64,000 bases of DNA from Hevea brasiliensis (taxonomy: Eukaryota; Streptophyta; Magnoliopsida; Malpighiales; Euphorbiaceae), in the NCBI RefSeq assembly GCF_030052815.1, contig NW_026614816.1:1-64000 (forward strand), given 5' to 3'. Both the position numbers and the translations under genes were made by a program. How positions within the stretch are numbered: the first letter of the stretch is position 1; every line of letters begins with the position of its first letter. Positions 1 to 13,177 of this stretch are shown here, one piece after another. Below the pieces are notes generated by a model, which worked only from the letters and a program-made list of their open reading frames with translations, did no database searches and was not told the DNA's origin.

Positions 1-2445
1 CTTATAATCAAGGTTAGTGCTAAGAAATTCCTTAAATTTTCAAAGTTTTGCTACTTGAGTTAGGGTTTTCATTATATGAAGCATATTTAATGCTATTATG
101 GTTATATTATGATTATTAGATGTGTATTTATTGAGAAACATTAATGATAGGGTAAAGAGATTAAATGAATTGATAAGTGTGCATTAAGTGTGAATCTGGA
201 TAGCTTGAGTCTAGTGGGATTAAATGCTCATAAATTGAGCTACATAACTCTAATTGATATGAAACCAATAGCAAATTAAAGAGAAGACAATATGCTAAAA
301 CTTTTATGAAGATAATTGCTAGGAGTTAAGTTACAATACCTGAAGCCTACGCGCAGGGCACCCTGGACAGTCTAGATTAAAATGAGTCTAACTCACTCTA
401 GAAAACTCTAAATTAGGTAATTCTTGATTTTTTTTTAAAACTAAGACATAAAGGAACAACTTTCCTAAAAATTAAAATGATAAATTCTAATTGCAACTTG
501 ATCAAATCTGGGTTCCAAAAACTGTCCAGAACCTGTCCTGCGATTAGTAAAGAATGCATATTAACATGTCCTATTTATTTAGACATAATTCATTGTATAT
601 AATCCCAAATGAGGTAAATTTTACCTTATTGGAAACCTAGAACACAGAGGAACCATTTTCATGGGGAACCCTTGATCAGAAACTGACTGGAAGATGCTTG
701 AATTAAGGCTGGAATCCAGCAATGCAAAAGTGAAACCCTAAAAAATAACCAAATGAACAGTACACACTAAATTAAGCATAACTCAATCTACAAAATCTCT
801 AAATTGAGTAATTTTTGGACCTGTGCAATCCTGAGACACAGGGAAATAATTCATATGAAGACCATGATGCTAAATTATGATTGTAACCTATCCAAAATTG
901 CTTGACAAAATGAGTCCAAAAATTGCCTGGATTTTGGAAGTGACCTAAAAGCTGAAAACTAGTCACCAAAACAGTTTTGGCAAAATGGCGATAACTTAAA
1001 TTACACAAATGTAAATTGAATGATTTCAAAGCCAAAATAAACATAAGGCATAGATCTTCAATTCTCATGAAAGAGGTATGGCCTAATTCCTATTGTACCT
1101 TAGTCAAATTTATTGAGTAAGTTAAGGTACCAAACCTAGAATTTATGAAATATAAGCATAATTGTTTGAAATGTGAATTGCGATTCATGCCAATACCATG
1201 ATAAGCATGAATGGCATATGAAATTGTGTTTGGGATTTATGTTCCCATGATGAATGAGATTATGATGAAATAATGAGAATATTGAATTGTTAATGATAAT
1301 AAATTAGCACGAGTATGCCTAAAAAGTAGTGAATAGGTTAGATAGATTGGCATGCCAAGAAGGGATGAGACTAGTAGTACTGCCCATGGCTTTTATGCCC
1401 GGATACCGTTGGCAGGCACCGAGTATTCAATATGATTATTCCTTATTCATGATTTCTTTAAATAATCATTGGCAGGCACTGAGTGTCCGATATGATTATT
1501 TATATGGCTTTTATACCTAATTATATTGCATACCTGGCAGGCACCGATGTGTCCGATGGTATGACAGCCTGAGACGCCGATTGTCCAGTGCTAGTAAAAC
1601 CCGCATATCCAGTCTAGATAGTTCTGTTAAAGGTTACTTTGGGCATTGAAATAAATTAAGAATTTGAATATCAAAATAAAGAAAAGGAAAGATCCTATAA
1701 AAATAACTATTTTCAAAGATCGTGAAAATATAAGAAAACGAGAGAAAAATATTGTGAAATGACTACAAAAATATGAGGTTATAAACTCTATATTCTTCTT
1801 AAAATGATTCATGAATATTTAAATGTGTATTTTCTTATTTCATACAAGCATGAAATTATTTTTATTTGTATATGGTATTTTTATTATATTAGTGCACCAC
1901 TAAGCAGAAATGTTTAGCGCTATGGTTTATCCTAGCGTAGGTCTAGGCGATAAGACTCAATAGATTTGGACAAAGATTTTGGGACTGATCTGCAGTAGTG
2001 ATCCTTGTCACCTCTACACATCATTTTGGTATAGATTATTGGTCCACGATAGTGCAAGATCTTGTGTATTGAAATCAAACACAAAGTTTGTAATTAAATT
2101 TTGCAATGTATGATAAATGTACACATTTTGCAAATGAATGTAATGAAAGAAAATTTTATGTATAGAAATGGATGTGATTAGGAAAGGAAATATGAATTAT
2201 GATGTTGAAATTCTTATAGATTTGAAACTTTCCAATATGGATAAATGTAACAGGTCAATTCTTTAACAGGTAAAATGTTAAAAATATAGGGAAACTCTTG
2301 CAGTTTTCCATTTAAAATTTCCTTAATTAAATTATGATGAAATTAAACTGATCATCAATTGAATAGGATGAGATTAGGTTCTTTGGCACAGGATATGGCA
2401 TTCCTTTACTCGACTACACTGTAGTTCGAATAAGGGGGTGTTACA
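1..2445 (+). mobile_element. Tekay/Del-like Gypsy LTR, cut by the window start
   Basis: The right end (gggggtgttaca, preceded by cactgtagt) matches the ends of the units at 8946-12565 and 13232-16355, so this is the 3' part of a long LTR whose start lies outside the window. It carries the family's internal inverted motif at 1895-1920 (ctaagc..gtttag) and three spaced copies of a ggcaggcacc motif (about 1411, 1470, 1534). No coding capacity. It interrupts the gag-like sequence that resumes at 2446. The flank is cagct, but the matching TSD cannot be seen. Solo LTR is likely; a full element extending leftwards is not excluded. Confidence 0.7.
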
Positions 2446-3386
2446 CAGCTATTGCAATGGCATCAGTAAGATCTTGAATGCCCCTTCTCTTGTGCTCTTG
2501 TTCTGCCCATCGTTGCAACCCATCAAGAAAATATTACAACTTGACATCTTCAGAAAGATTGGTGACTTCCAGCATCAAGGAAGAGTAATCCCGAATATAT
2601 TCTTTAAGTCTTAGTATGCTTGAGAGAATGGAGCTTTTCACTGCCAAACTCCTTAGCATTTTCAAGGTAAAATTATTTCTTCAACTTCCCCTTAAATGCC
2701 TCCCAAGTACAAATTTTAGCTTGCCCCATTCCATCTCTTTGTAATGACACCTCTACCATAGGGTAACATCATGCTCAAGATAAAGAGTGGTAGTGCTAAT
2801 TTTTGCAGCATCTTTAACTAAATTCATAACACCTAAGTATCTTTCCATTTGCCAAATAAAATTATCAAGTTCCTTAACATTGCACTTACCTTTGAATTTT
2901 GGTGGCTCTAGAATTTTGATCTTCAGGTTAGTATTAGTTATGACACCTATAGAAAAGGCAGCCTTGCACAAATTAATATCCCCCTTGGTTTCTTGTAGCT
3001 CCTTATATAGGGATTGAATTTTCATAGTAACAATGCTCTGAAATTCCTCCATTGTCTTGTTCATTAAATTAATGAACACATTGAAAGCACCTTGCAATGC
3101 CCCCTTAAGCTCTACTTCATAGTCTCTTGCCCCTTTTCCTTAGAGTTAATAGTTTCCAAGACATCAGCCATGGCTAATTCTAGCTTGGCCAACCTTACTT
3201 TGAAGGCCTCCACCATATCCATAGAGGTAGTCGTAGCATCCTATAGAGTTTCTTTCGATTTCCCATGCCTCTTTGGCTATACATGGGCCTCCTTTCCTCT
3301 TACACCTTTGCGAGGTTGCTAGCTTCATCTTGCTTGTCATAGTTACAAATTCCCCCAATTGATCTAACTAAGGCTTTAATAGTAAG
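2446..3386 (-). pseudogene. Degenerate Gypsy (chromovirus-like) gag fragment
   Basis: Reading the minus strand from about 3360 down to 2446 gives a chromovirus-like Gag pattern: PPKFKGKCNVKELDNFIWQM, then a YL..D.TLWW block. After frameshifts and stops come YIRDYSSLMLEVTNLSEDVK, YFLDGLQRWA and a final RRGIQDLTDAIA. This order matches the capsid region of plant Gypsy Gag proteins. The reading frame is broken by at least two stops just after the LWW block. The LTR at 1-2445 cuts the fragment, so protease and pol are not in view. Not functional. Family placement rests on recalled motif similarity. Confidence 0.7.
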
Positions 3387-4167
3387 TGTCACACCAAGAG
3401 TTTCTCCACTTGTAAATGTATGGCACTTGCTCGATTTTCACCCTTAAATCGAACTAAGTCAGCCTTCCTAACCAACTAAAAGCTTTGGCAAACCCTCACT
3501 TACGCACACAATGCATAAGAGTAGGGAATTACATAAAGAGGAAGTATATTATTTACAAATAATAACTTTATAATTAGTTTGTTGTACAAAGAGTAGGGAC
3601 TTACTCTCACAGTAGCATTCTAAGTTCTAGCCTTCTCCTATTTATAAGTAGTCCACCTCCTTAACATGGGCTGGAGAATGGTTCTCTTCCACCTCCTTAA
3701 ATGTGTTGTGGAGAAGCTTCGTAAGGAAGCTTCCTTAGTAGTTGTCTAGAATATTCTATACATCTCCAGCAATTACTTAAGCATACAACCCATTAAGGAA
3801 GAATCTAGAAACATCTAGCACTTGTGTAAACAGCCAGCACCTTGTAGGCAATTCTAGAATTCTCTAGCAATCTTGCCAGACTAAGGGAAGCTTCCTAGCA
3901 CCTTCCAATAGCTCATTCTACCCAATTCTAGCATGCTGAATACTCCAGCACCGACCAGTATGCCTCAAAACTCTCCCCATAATTTTGGAACGTTCTAATA
4001 GCCTTATTCCTATGCTTTGGCCAACGAAAATTCTCGCAAGTGTCTAGCACATCTTGGGCACTTCTCTGACATCCTAGAAAATTTTGGCAAGGCACTACTA
4101 AATTGTTTCACTTACCTTAGCCTTTCTTGCACACCCAACTCTTAAGGATTGATACCTTGCTCTAACA
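3387..4167 (-). mobile_element. 781-bp LTR upstream of the gag fragment (minus strand)
   Basis: On the minus strand the stretch starts TGTTAGAGC and ends GTGTGACA, a TG..CA unit directly upstream of the gag fragment, which is where the 5' LTR should lie. A TATA box (TTATAAATAG, about 3643-3652) sits mid-unit, as expected for a retroelement promoter ahead of R and U5. No clear tRNA primer-binding site follows, so the gag-proximal boundary is less certain. Confidence 0.5.
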
Positions 4168-4489
4168 AACGAAACCTAATCAGCTTTTCTTCCTTTGGAA
4201 ATTGGTGAATCTTTATTTCTCAAGCCTTTTGCTCGAATATGGATATTTTGGATTCTACAGCCATTTCATGTTGGATGATTTGGAAGGCAAAGAACAAAGT
4301 TATTTTTTGACCATTGTAAGTCAAACTCGATTTCCACAGTGCAAAGTATCTATTTTAATCTTAAGGAGCTCCTCTAAGTTAAAAATATTTGAATCAATGC
4401 TGCTTTGGCTCTCCCTAGAGAGTTTGTTCCTCATGTTTGGTCTCTTTCCCAACCAGGAGTCTTAAAATTCATGTAGATGTTACCTGCAA
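4168..4489. other. Unassigned stretch between two Gypsy remnants
   Basis: An 87-codon open frame on + (4202-4465) has no recognisable motif. The stretch lies between the LTR at 3387-4167 and the first recognisable Tat reverse-transcriptase residues. Most likely decayed retroelement DNA. Confidence 0.3.
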
Positions 4490-6334
4490 ATAATAGGTTC
4501 CATATTATTGTTCTCTTTTTAGCAAGTTGACTATTAAGTCAACATTTAAGCTTATGTGTCATGAGCATTGGGTCTATTCCCTTCACATCTTCTGGTTTCT
4601 AGGCAAAAGTTAATATCCTGGATTTGAGTGTCTGGATTACTGCATCCCTGCTTGGACAAGTGAGTGCTGATATGAGCTTTACCTTTTTTCCCTTTTCCAA
4701 CTTAACTTCACTAATATCATTAGCTAGCTCAGCGTTTATCTTGTCCTTTGGTTTTTCCAATAACTCGATTGGGAATGAGAGTTAGGATAGGTTTTAGTAG
4801 ACTGTCTATAACATTCCTGGGCAGACTTTTGACTTTTTTGAGCAATAGTTATTCCCCCTATTGTAGGAAGCTTTAGGCATAACATCTCCATGTTACTAAT
4901 TATGCTGTGGTTACTCAAAACTAGCCTTCCCAAAATTGCATTATAAGAGAAAGGAATATCAACCACAACAAACTCAACATACATCTCCATTTGAATTATT
5001 CATCTCCGATGACCATAGTTATGTTTGCGGTACCCAGCGCAACGACAGATTTGTCACCTAGACCCAATAAAGGGCACGAGACTCTTGATAAGTCCTTTTC
5101 TCTAGAGCCCAAGTTTCTCATACATATATAAAGTGATAAGGTTTACTAAGCTTCTGATGTCAACTAGAACATGTTTCACCATATACTTATTCATTCGAAT
5201 GGCGATAACCAGAAGGTTAGAGTGTGGGCGAGCTATTTTATCATCCTCCTTGCTAAAGGTTATGGGCAATTGACATATTTCCTCCACTACAATTATTATG
5301 TCTGAGCTGTTTGTTGACTTTTTCTTTTCATCTTGCTTAGCAGGATTGGGACCTCTTGCTATTATATTAATAGTGCTAATGGATTCTTCATCATTATCAT
5401 ATCTTGATTTATGCTTAGATCTTTCCCTCCTATCTCTGTCATGATTGAATAGAGTATGGCGAATGAAACGCCTTAGTGTGCCATGCCTTTCAATCTCATC
5501 TCTCAACTGTCTGCATTTATTAATGTTGTGGCTAAAATCATTATAAAATCTATAGAATTTATTCTGGTCTCACTTATCTGCGATCCTAGGATTCAACTTT
5601 CTTAAGTATTTGATTGACTTCCCATTCTTCTATATACACATTAGTACTCTAGACCAAGACTCATTCAAAGGAGTGTAATTTCTGTATTTGTCATGCCCTC
5701 TATCGTTGTCATAAGCAAAATTGCTTTGTAGCTTTGGTATGTTGTCTTGGCTACTCTTTTTCTCCTTAATTCTGATTTCCTTATCTAGCTTTAACAACTA
5801 CTTTTCATCATCTAGGTAGATATACTTTTAGGCCTGCTCCATGAGCTGATAATAATTATGAGCTAGATTTTTTATGAGGGAATTTACAAATTTTACTTTG
5901 GTGGACCCTTTTTTGATGGCTTCACAAGCAATTTCATGATTCAATTGCTCGACTTGGATGGCTTTTGTATTGAAATGATCAATATAACTTCTTAGGGACT
6001 TGCCTGAATTTTGCCTAACCTTTTGTAAGTCAGACGATAGTTTTTTCAGTAGCATGCAGGTGATGAATCTTGGCTTGAATTCTGAGGCTAAGTGCTGTAA
6101 GCTCAAGATTGAGCTGGGGCAGAGATGTTGATATCGCTTCTAAGCAAGTCTCATCAGGGTTGATGGGAAGACCCTACATAGGATGAATTCGTTAACATTT
6201 TGCAATTGCATTATAGTTACAAATTTGCGGTGACTCCTTAGGTCAGATTTGCCGTCATATTTGTCTAAAGTGGGCAATTTAAACTTTGAGAGAAAGGGTT
6301 TGACTAAGATTTCATCCACTAAAGGAGAATAGTC
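4490..6334 (-). pseudogene. Tat-lineage Gypsy polyprotein remnant (gag, protease, start of RT)
   Basis: On the minus strand, in the expected order: a gag capsid segment (about 6106-5828) with FITCMLLKKL and SGKSLRSYIDHFNTKAIQVE; a segment near 5506 starting RDEIERHGTL that leads into a retropepsin-like domain; then EFVVVDIPFSYNAILGR (about 4960), typical of the Tat protease-RT linker. The start of RT is near 4610-4560 (KPEDVKGIDPMLMTHKL). The protease active site reads VDIRSLVNL where Tat elements usually have a VDGGSS-like motif, so the catalytic D-G/S is damaged. Several frameshifts and stops. The remaining RT, RNase H and integrase are missing. The gag is cut at 6334 by the solo LTR that follows. 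Confidence 0.75.
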
Positions 6335-8445
6335 TGTTAGTAGTATGCCCTAGAGCATATCATTTAGTATGTATCTTATACATATTTTATTAATAAAAGG
6401 CAATTTCACTTTTCCGTTTACATAATGTATTTATGTGTAATAGAAAATGTCCATTGATATTTTGTTAGAAATTCTATTCTTAAGTTGTTAAGAATATGAG
6501 TGACAGTATTTCTAGCACAAAGTATCATAAATTGGTTCACAATCGAGGATACTTCACACAGGATATGACTTATCCAGAAAAATTGTATTCATGTTTATTC
6601 CCAAGGTATTTATATGAGATATAAATAAGATAGAATGGTGAGTCTCATGCCATATAATAAACATGATAGGCACTTATACATGATAAGTAGGCCGAACCAG
6701 TGACGCATGTGATAAGCACATGGAGTTTACTCTTGTCAATACATTGTCATATATTATATCACTGCACATAATCTTTAGACCTAAGATAACACAGTTATCT
6801 TGTATATAGGTAGTTTGAGTTTGATGCTACTTTCATACTTGTACTGTGTATGGGTATATGGGCATGTGTTGGCTCCTACTAGTTATATATGGAGATAGGT
6901 GTTGATCAAGATGGAATCTGTTACCCTAAGTAAATAGGGATAAAATCCTATGTTTATTTAATTGTTCTTGATGTTTCAAGTTTCTGTCTAGGACAGACAA
7001 ATTTAGTCAAAAAAGAGTTTCTGACAAGAAAATCTAATTAATCAAGAACTGGAATTAAAAGAGAACATAATATTCATAGCAAATGGGGTTTGATATAAAC
7101 CATGACTTCAGCTCGAATTGGGATTTTGTAACAGAGAGATTCTAATGTATGGTAACATATGATTATAGGTTCATTTAAAGTATTCCTTATTACTGATTGG
7201 GTGGCCATGGCACGCTATGCTAGGTGTTAACCATGGTCTATGAGATGCCTAAAATGATTTAGAGAAATCATTTATGGTAAGAAAGAATTCTGATGATATT
7301 AAGAGTTAATAACATATCTCATTGCCAATTAGTGATGAGCCTAGTGAGTCACACACATTCACAAGATAATCACCAAGTAAAATCTGATTTAATTGATTAA
7401 TTAAAGAGTTTAATTAATTAATTAAATATGTTTGGTTTGCAATAAGTTTGCAAAGTCCCTAGCATGGCTTGAAACTAAATCTAGGTTATTGGATGTATAG
7501 TATAAGTTGAATTTATATTTAAAGTGTTTAAATATGAATTTAATTATGAGAAATTAATTAATGAAGATTAATTAATTGATTTATATTTGATATAAATTGA
7601 TTAGTAGAGGAGAAATAATGATTTTGGGTTGAGAACTCAAGATTACAACATAAGGGTAATTTGGTCATTTCACATGGTGCCATGTGGCACCATGAGATGA
7701 TGACACATGGCATCATATAAGCTTGCCATTTGTCTTCCTATCATGCAAGATTATCAAAGTCAAGATTAAGTCTAGCTTTGACACTTGGCTTGATGTGATT
7801 AAGTCAATTAAAAATAAGATGCAATGTGATGGTGACATGTGGCATAAGGTTTAAGTGACTTAATGACCTAATTATAAAAGGGAAAAGAAAGAAGAATAAA
7901 ACACAACATTCTCTCTTCCTCAAAGTGTTGGCACACTTTGCTCTCCTTCTCCTCTTCTTCTTTTCTCATCAATTCAAAGAGAATTGGCCAAATTCCCTTG
8001 AATTAAAATTGCTAGAAATTGTTTCTAGTGTCCTATACACATATACAACCTCTCTAAAGGCAAAAACTCAAATTATAATTAGTTGGCAAGGCTTGAGAAG
8101 CTGATTTGGGGGCTGTCCATTGGTGATCTTGGTGTGGATAAGTTATAGGGACAACACTTGGGGTCCTAGGTGCTTCCTAAAGATGCCAATTACATACATA
8201 GTGCATCAAAGATGTTAGTGCTCAAACTCCTCTTTTAAACTAGGGTTTAAATTAATTAATTTGTTAATTCACAATCTTGAATGGAAAACATAGATCCTAA
8301 TACATATTAAAAGTATTTTAATATGCAATTGAGCATTGAAATTAATTAGGCACATAAGAGATGTGGTATGATGCATGTAACCCTAGAAGAAAATTTTTGA
8401 AATTCAATACTCTAATGAACCAATCACCATGCTTCCGCTCATTCA
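6335..8445 (+). mobile_element. Solo LTR of a Copia family (2.1 kb), TSD tagtc
   Basis: The unit begins TGTTAGTAGTATGCCC and ends GCTTCCGCTCATTCA. It is a diverged relative of the LTRs of the Copia element at 26409-35893, in the opposite orientation. Exact 5-bp target duplications tagtc flank it (6330-6334 and 8446-8450), and there is no internal region, so it is a solo LTR left by LTR-LTR recombination. It sits inside the Tat gag. It is visibly more diverged than the two LTRs of the 26-36 kb element are from each other, so it inserted earlier. Confidence 0.88.
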
Positions 8446-8945
8446 TAGTCGCCCACACTAGAATCTTCGTTCGGATCAAAATTGTTTTGAAATTTGGGCA
8501 AGGCTTTAACTTTGCCCCAGTCGATGCCTTCTTTTATGGAATTTGATTCAAAATTACTAAATTTTTCTTTGCTCTTCGATTATTATAGTTTTTGGGGATC
8601 TGGGATGTCATTGTTTTCATGGGCTCTCGTATTTTCTAATTGGGCATTCTGGTTTTTAAGCCAGCATTTTCTATTTCTAATTCCTTAATACAGTATGTCA
8701 ACTGCTTGAAGGTCATAGTGGCACCCTTAGTGGTACCGTCACTAGTAGGAGGGTCAACAGGAATTGGTGGTGGTTCCATGAGTAAAAGGTTTGAGGTTAC
8801 GATGGTAACAGTGAGAAAGAAGAAACAGTCATCACAAAATTGTTTTTTATGAGAAAAGATTATCAAAGTAATCTTTCCCACAGACAATACCAATGATGCT
8901 ATTCTCTTCTAGCAGGTTATGGATGCTAGGTTCAGGAATTGGATC
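8446..8945 (-). pseudogene. Tat Gypsy gag N-terminal region and leader (continuation)
   Basis: Minus-strand continuation of the remnant at 4490-6334, restored once the solo LTR is removed. It encodes a proline-rich start (LLMEPPPIPVDPPTSDGTT) and a short helical stretch (FKQLTYCIKELEIENAGLKT). Just upstream on the minus strand is GTCTGTGGGAAAGATTAC, resembling the 'GTCTGTGGGAA' phrase that follows the LTR in many Tat elements. The next insertion (8946-12565) separates it from its LTR. Confidence 0.55.
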
Positions 8946-11900
8946 TGTAACGCCCTCACTTTAGGTAGTCCGTACATTTTACTGTTCCAATGACTAATGT
9001 CTGTTCGGACAGCCAGGATGTCTGAAACTACACTTAAACTAGAGTGAGGAGACATAAATTGATTGAATTAAGACAAAGGAAAATTAAGAAAAAAAATATA
9101 AGAAATGAAATGCCAATAGGTTAAAGGAGCCGGAACTCCGGCGATGGGTGAGTGTACTGGGAAGCGACTGTGAAAATAGTTGTCAACTCCAGACCCTCGA
9201 GGAATCCTATAAAATAAATATCTTGAATTAATTTGAAGGTTTTATAAGAGTTAAATGACATTAAAAATATCAAAGAAAATTTAAGAAAATTAAGTTAATT
9301 GGTACAAACAAATATAACCTTATAAGTTCAACGAAGGGCATTTTAGTCATTTCACCTTCAGTATTGAATTTTGACCTAAATATCAATTAAAATGAAAGAG
9401 ATTAAAACACATAAAATAAATTAAAATCATGGAAAATGCAATGAAAATGGGAAAAGAAAAGAAAATGAAATAAAAATAGAAATAAATTATGAGGTAAGCA
9501 TGACCTCATGCTAACCTAAGCCTACCCTAAGCATGATGCAAAAATTACCTCATAAAAATTTAATACACATTACTATGGGATAAATACTATAACATAAGAT
9601 AAGTTTGACTAATCAAAACCATTTTCTTCTTCTTTTTCTTCACTTGGCCGTCCACCATAGCCATCCTTGCTCCCACCATTTTTAGGCTTTTTAGCTTGAA
9701 ATCCATCCCTTTTCTCACCCTAAAACCCTAAGTCATCTTCATTAAAAATTAATCACACACCATAAGGAAGATAGTGGTTGCCAAGAAGTGAAAAGAAATT
9801 GAGGTTTTTAGCAAGCCCAAGCATTGGTCATTAAGGTTAGTGCTTATTCTTCCTTCCTCCATTCATTAAACTTTGAATTGAAGTTAAAATGAGTTAATTT
9901 TGCATGAAAAATTAAGAAAATAATGGATATGTGAGGTGACCAAATTTCGGCAGCCTTGAGTCATGAGGATATAATGAGTTTAATTGATATTAAACATGCC
10001 TATGGATGGTGTTTGATATGTATATTTGATAGCCATGATGTTTAGAAGTGAGTTACATGAATTAAGATATGTTGAGTTAGGATTTTGACCTAACTTTGGG
10101 ACTTTTGTATTATAGCTTGAAATTGGCATTGTTGAGATGATTTGTTGACCATTAGAAGTGCCATGTATGTCAAATGAAGTTTGGGAGTTAGAGGAATTGA
10201 AATTGGGAGTGTTACATTTTCATGCAGGTTTTGGAACTTATGAGTCCAGTGTGAATATTGAGCCATAACTAGAGTTGTATTGCTCCAATTGGTATGAGAC
10301 CAATTGGAGATGAAACTACGGGTCAAAATTCTCCATTTTTCATTAAGAGACCATGCCCAAAAACTGTCCCCAACTTGACCTAAAAACTGCTTGAATCCGG
10401 ATAACTCTAATATGGACTTAGGAAAATGACCAAATGAATAGTAAATGTTCAAATGCCTATAACTTACTCTAGAAAGGTCGGAATGACCTGATTTTTGAAC
10501 CATCGGAAAGGCTAGACATAGGAGTACATTTTTCATGAAGAACACAGAGCCTAATTCTACCCCTAACCCAACCAAATTGCTAGCAAAAGTTAGGTCACCA
10601 ATTCTGTTTAGAACCAAACTGACCTGAAATTCTGGACTTTAACCTATCCGACCAGTTTTGGAAAAAATACTATAACTTGGTCCACAAAACTGAAAATGTA
10701 GTGAAACCAAAGCTAAAACCTCTATAAGACTTAGAACTACAATTTTGGTATTTTGACTAAAACCCAGAACCAAATGAAACTTGGTCAATTGGCTAGGTCA
10801 AGCCAGCATGCCAAAACCTAAAAATTGAACCAATTAACCACTTGACCCCAGAACAGTTTTTATACCATAAATTTTAGTAGATAACCCCAATTAGGATGAG
10901 CCAAATTGTTCTGAGAACCTAAGAATTAGGGCTCCAACTTTTATTTAGGAACTTGCCTCAAATTTTGAGTATATGAACCCTAAAATGGGAGACAAAGCCA
11001 CTGACATGAACCTGAAATCCTGAAGGCACAGGGTACCTGAGTCCAGGCCAATTAATTTGCTATAATTAATTCTACAAAACTTGAAAAATTGTAAATCTTA
11101 AATCTAAGTGATCCAAGACATAGCGTAACAACTCCTATGAAGAACATTAGGCCAAAAAGTGGCTGTAACATGTCCAAATAATTAAATAAAATTTAACTCC
11201 AGAATCTACCTGGTTTTGGAACCAAAAAGAGATAATGAACCAGTTTTGGTTATTTGTCCATAACTTGAGTTCTAAAGCTCCAAATGACATGATTTAAAAA
11301 GGAAAACAAAGATAAGACATAGAGAAGCAACTTCCATGAAAGAAGTGTGGCCAAATAGTGGCTACATTTTGATCAATTTGCTAGGTGAAGTTAGGACACC
11401 AAGTCTAGACCTTGAGAAAGGTTCTTAAAATGACTTGTTACATGATATGAAATTAACCAAAATAATTTGTTGACCACATAACTACACTAAATTGCCCAAT
11501 GTATACCTATACTTATGTATATAACTTGAATCAATTGGTATATCAATTACGGACTACAAATAGTAGTACTGCCTATATGAATAATCATTGATAGACAATA
11601 TCTATCTGATATGGTTGTTCTACAGGCTTTATGCTTGCCCGATGGCCATTGTACCTAACATAATTTCTGGCTTTAATGCCTGCCCTCTGGCCTTGTGCTA
11701 GACATAAAAGATGTATACATGTTAGACATATGGCTGTCTAACTAGTATACTCCCATGTATCCAGTCTTTATAGTTTGTTATAAGTTATTTGGGCACTGAT
11801 ATGAATTTAATAAAACAGAATATGAGAGAAAAGAATAGAAAAGATCCCGATAAATTTAATTCTTTCCAAAGTCTAATAAATATATAAATGACAAAAAATT

Positions 11901-12565
11901 TATGCAATTATACATAGATTAATATTTTTAGATTATTTAGTTATTCTTATTTTAGATTATTTAGTTATTCTTATTTTAAATTATGCACCACTAAGCGTTA
12001 TGCTTAGCGCATTGGTTTTCTATCACGTAGGTACTGGAGACCACCAGCAGCAGCAGCAGTAATGCTCTGGTAGAGAGATTTGACCAGATCTGCTCTAGTA
12101 TGAGAGTCACCTCTATAGTCTATATTTTGGTAGGGCCCATGTAATTAGATTTTGGTATTTTATTCATTGTACATAAGTGAATAATGTATATTACATTTTG
12201 AGGTTGTAAATAAATTATAAATTATTGTATATGAATTTTATATGAATGAATGAATGAATGAAACACATATTTTCTTGAAATTGTATGAGCAGAAATGATA
12301 TGTTATGACATATAGAAACATGAGATAAATATGAAATTGTTTTAACAGGTAAATAGTAGAACCCGCCAAACACTATTAAAACAGAAGAACTCTGTCTGGG
12401 TCTCCATAGAAATAAATTGTGATAAAAAAAATTTCCATAACATGGGAAACATGAATAAATGAATTTTAAATTAACTATGTACATGACAAGAAAAGATAGG
12501 GTGCTCCGACACCGAATGTGGCACACCTTGCTCTGTTACACTGTAGTCGGGTAAGGGGCGTCACA
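8946..12565 (+). mobile_element. Tekay/Del-like solo LTR, 3.6 kb, imperfect TSD
   Basis: Starts TGTAACGCCCTCAC and ends GGGGCGTCACA. Flanks are ggatc (8941-8945) and agatc (12566-12570), a 5-bp duplication with one mismatch. It shares its 5' block (about 8946-9060 and the gcgatgggtgag block near 9143) with the unit at 62680. It shares its internal inverted motif (11985-12010) and 3' end with the copies at 1-2445 and 13232-16355. No retroviral protein domain is seen. The open frame at 10090-10617 has no recognisable domain and looks incidental. Length and termini fit Del/Tekay LTRs. Confidence 0.8.
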
Positions 12566-12900
12566 AGATCTGCAAGAGAGAATAGTTCCAAGTGGGTTAG
12601 ATGACAATTGCTCCGATGCCTAAGTCAGTAATGAGAACTGCATAATAGAATAGATGGGTAAAAACTTAGTAGTGTACATACTTGATAGCCCTTATCTAAG
12701 GTTTTGATGTAGATTCCTGTTGGGATTAAGAGTCTATGGTTGAGTAAAACTCGAAGTCTACTTCTCTGATTGAGTCCTCATACAGATAGAATTCTGATCA
12801 TGGCGGATATCTCAGGATCCTTATCCTTGAAAGTAATCCAAGTATCGCTAGTATAACTGGGTGAGTAACTTTCTTATCCAAATGTCCAGGTATCACATAG
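12566..12900 (-). mobile_element. Tat Gypsy LTR (U5 end) remnant
   Basis: The minus strand carries CTGACTTAGGCATCGGAG followed by a LTR-end-like stretch to CTTGCAGATC. This phrase is common at the 3' end of Tat-lineage LTRs. With the 3.6-kb solo LTR removed, it joins the gag leader at 8446-8945. The outer end of the LTR is not clear; the LINE remnant starts soon after. Confidence 0.45.
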
Positions 12901-12929
12901 TTTCCTGGTTTGGACTGTTCACTACCCAT

Positions 12930-13177
12930 TACTTGGTTACCTGTTACTCGCTTCTCATTATTATTTTAGTGATTGTAATATCACTTCCTTTACTATTGCT
13001 ACAGTTATTGTTAGGGATCAGGTGGGGAATCTGGTTAAAGGAGTAGTCAAGAAATGTGCAACAACATCTCCTTTAGTAGGAGAAGCTTAAGCTGTGATTA
13101 TTGCTTTTTAGTTGGCCCACTCTATGGGTTTTACTGACATTGTAATTGAATCAGATCATTCTGTTTGCTAGTTTTAC
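12930..13177 (+). pseudogene. LINE RNase H domain, N-terminal part
   Basis: Translation from about 12964 gives SDCNITSFTIATVIVRDQVG, NLVKGVVKKCATTSPLVGEA, a stop, AVIIAF, a stop, then LAHSMGFTDIVIESDHSVC. This is the order of the RNase H domain at the C terminus of plant L1-type ORF2 (G.L..G, the EA.A helix, and ESD containing a catalytic Asp). Two internal stops show decay. The domain is cut at 13177 by inserted DNA and resumes at 17868. Confidence 0.7.

Noticed and set aside
10090..10617. 175-codon minus-strand frame
   Set aside because: Inside the 3.6-kb LTR, no domain, and interrupted in related LTR copies as far as can be judged.
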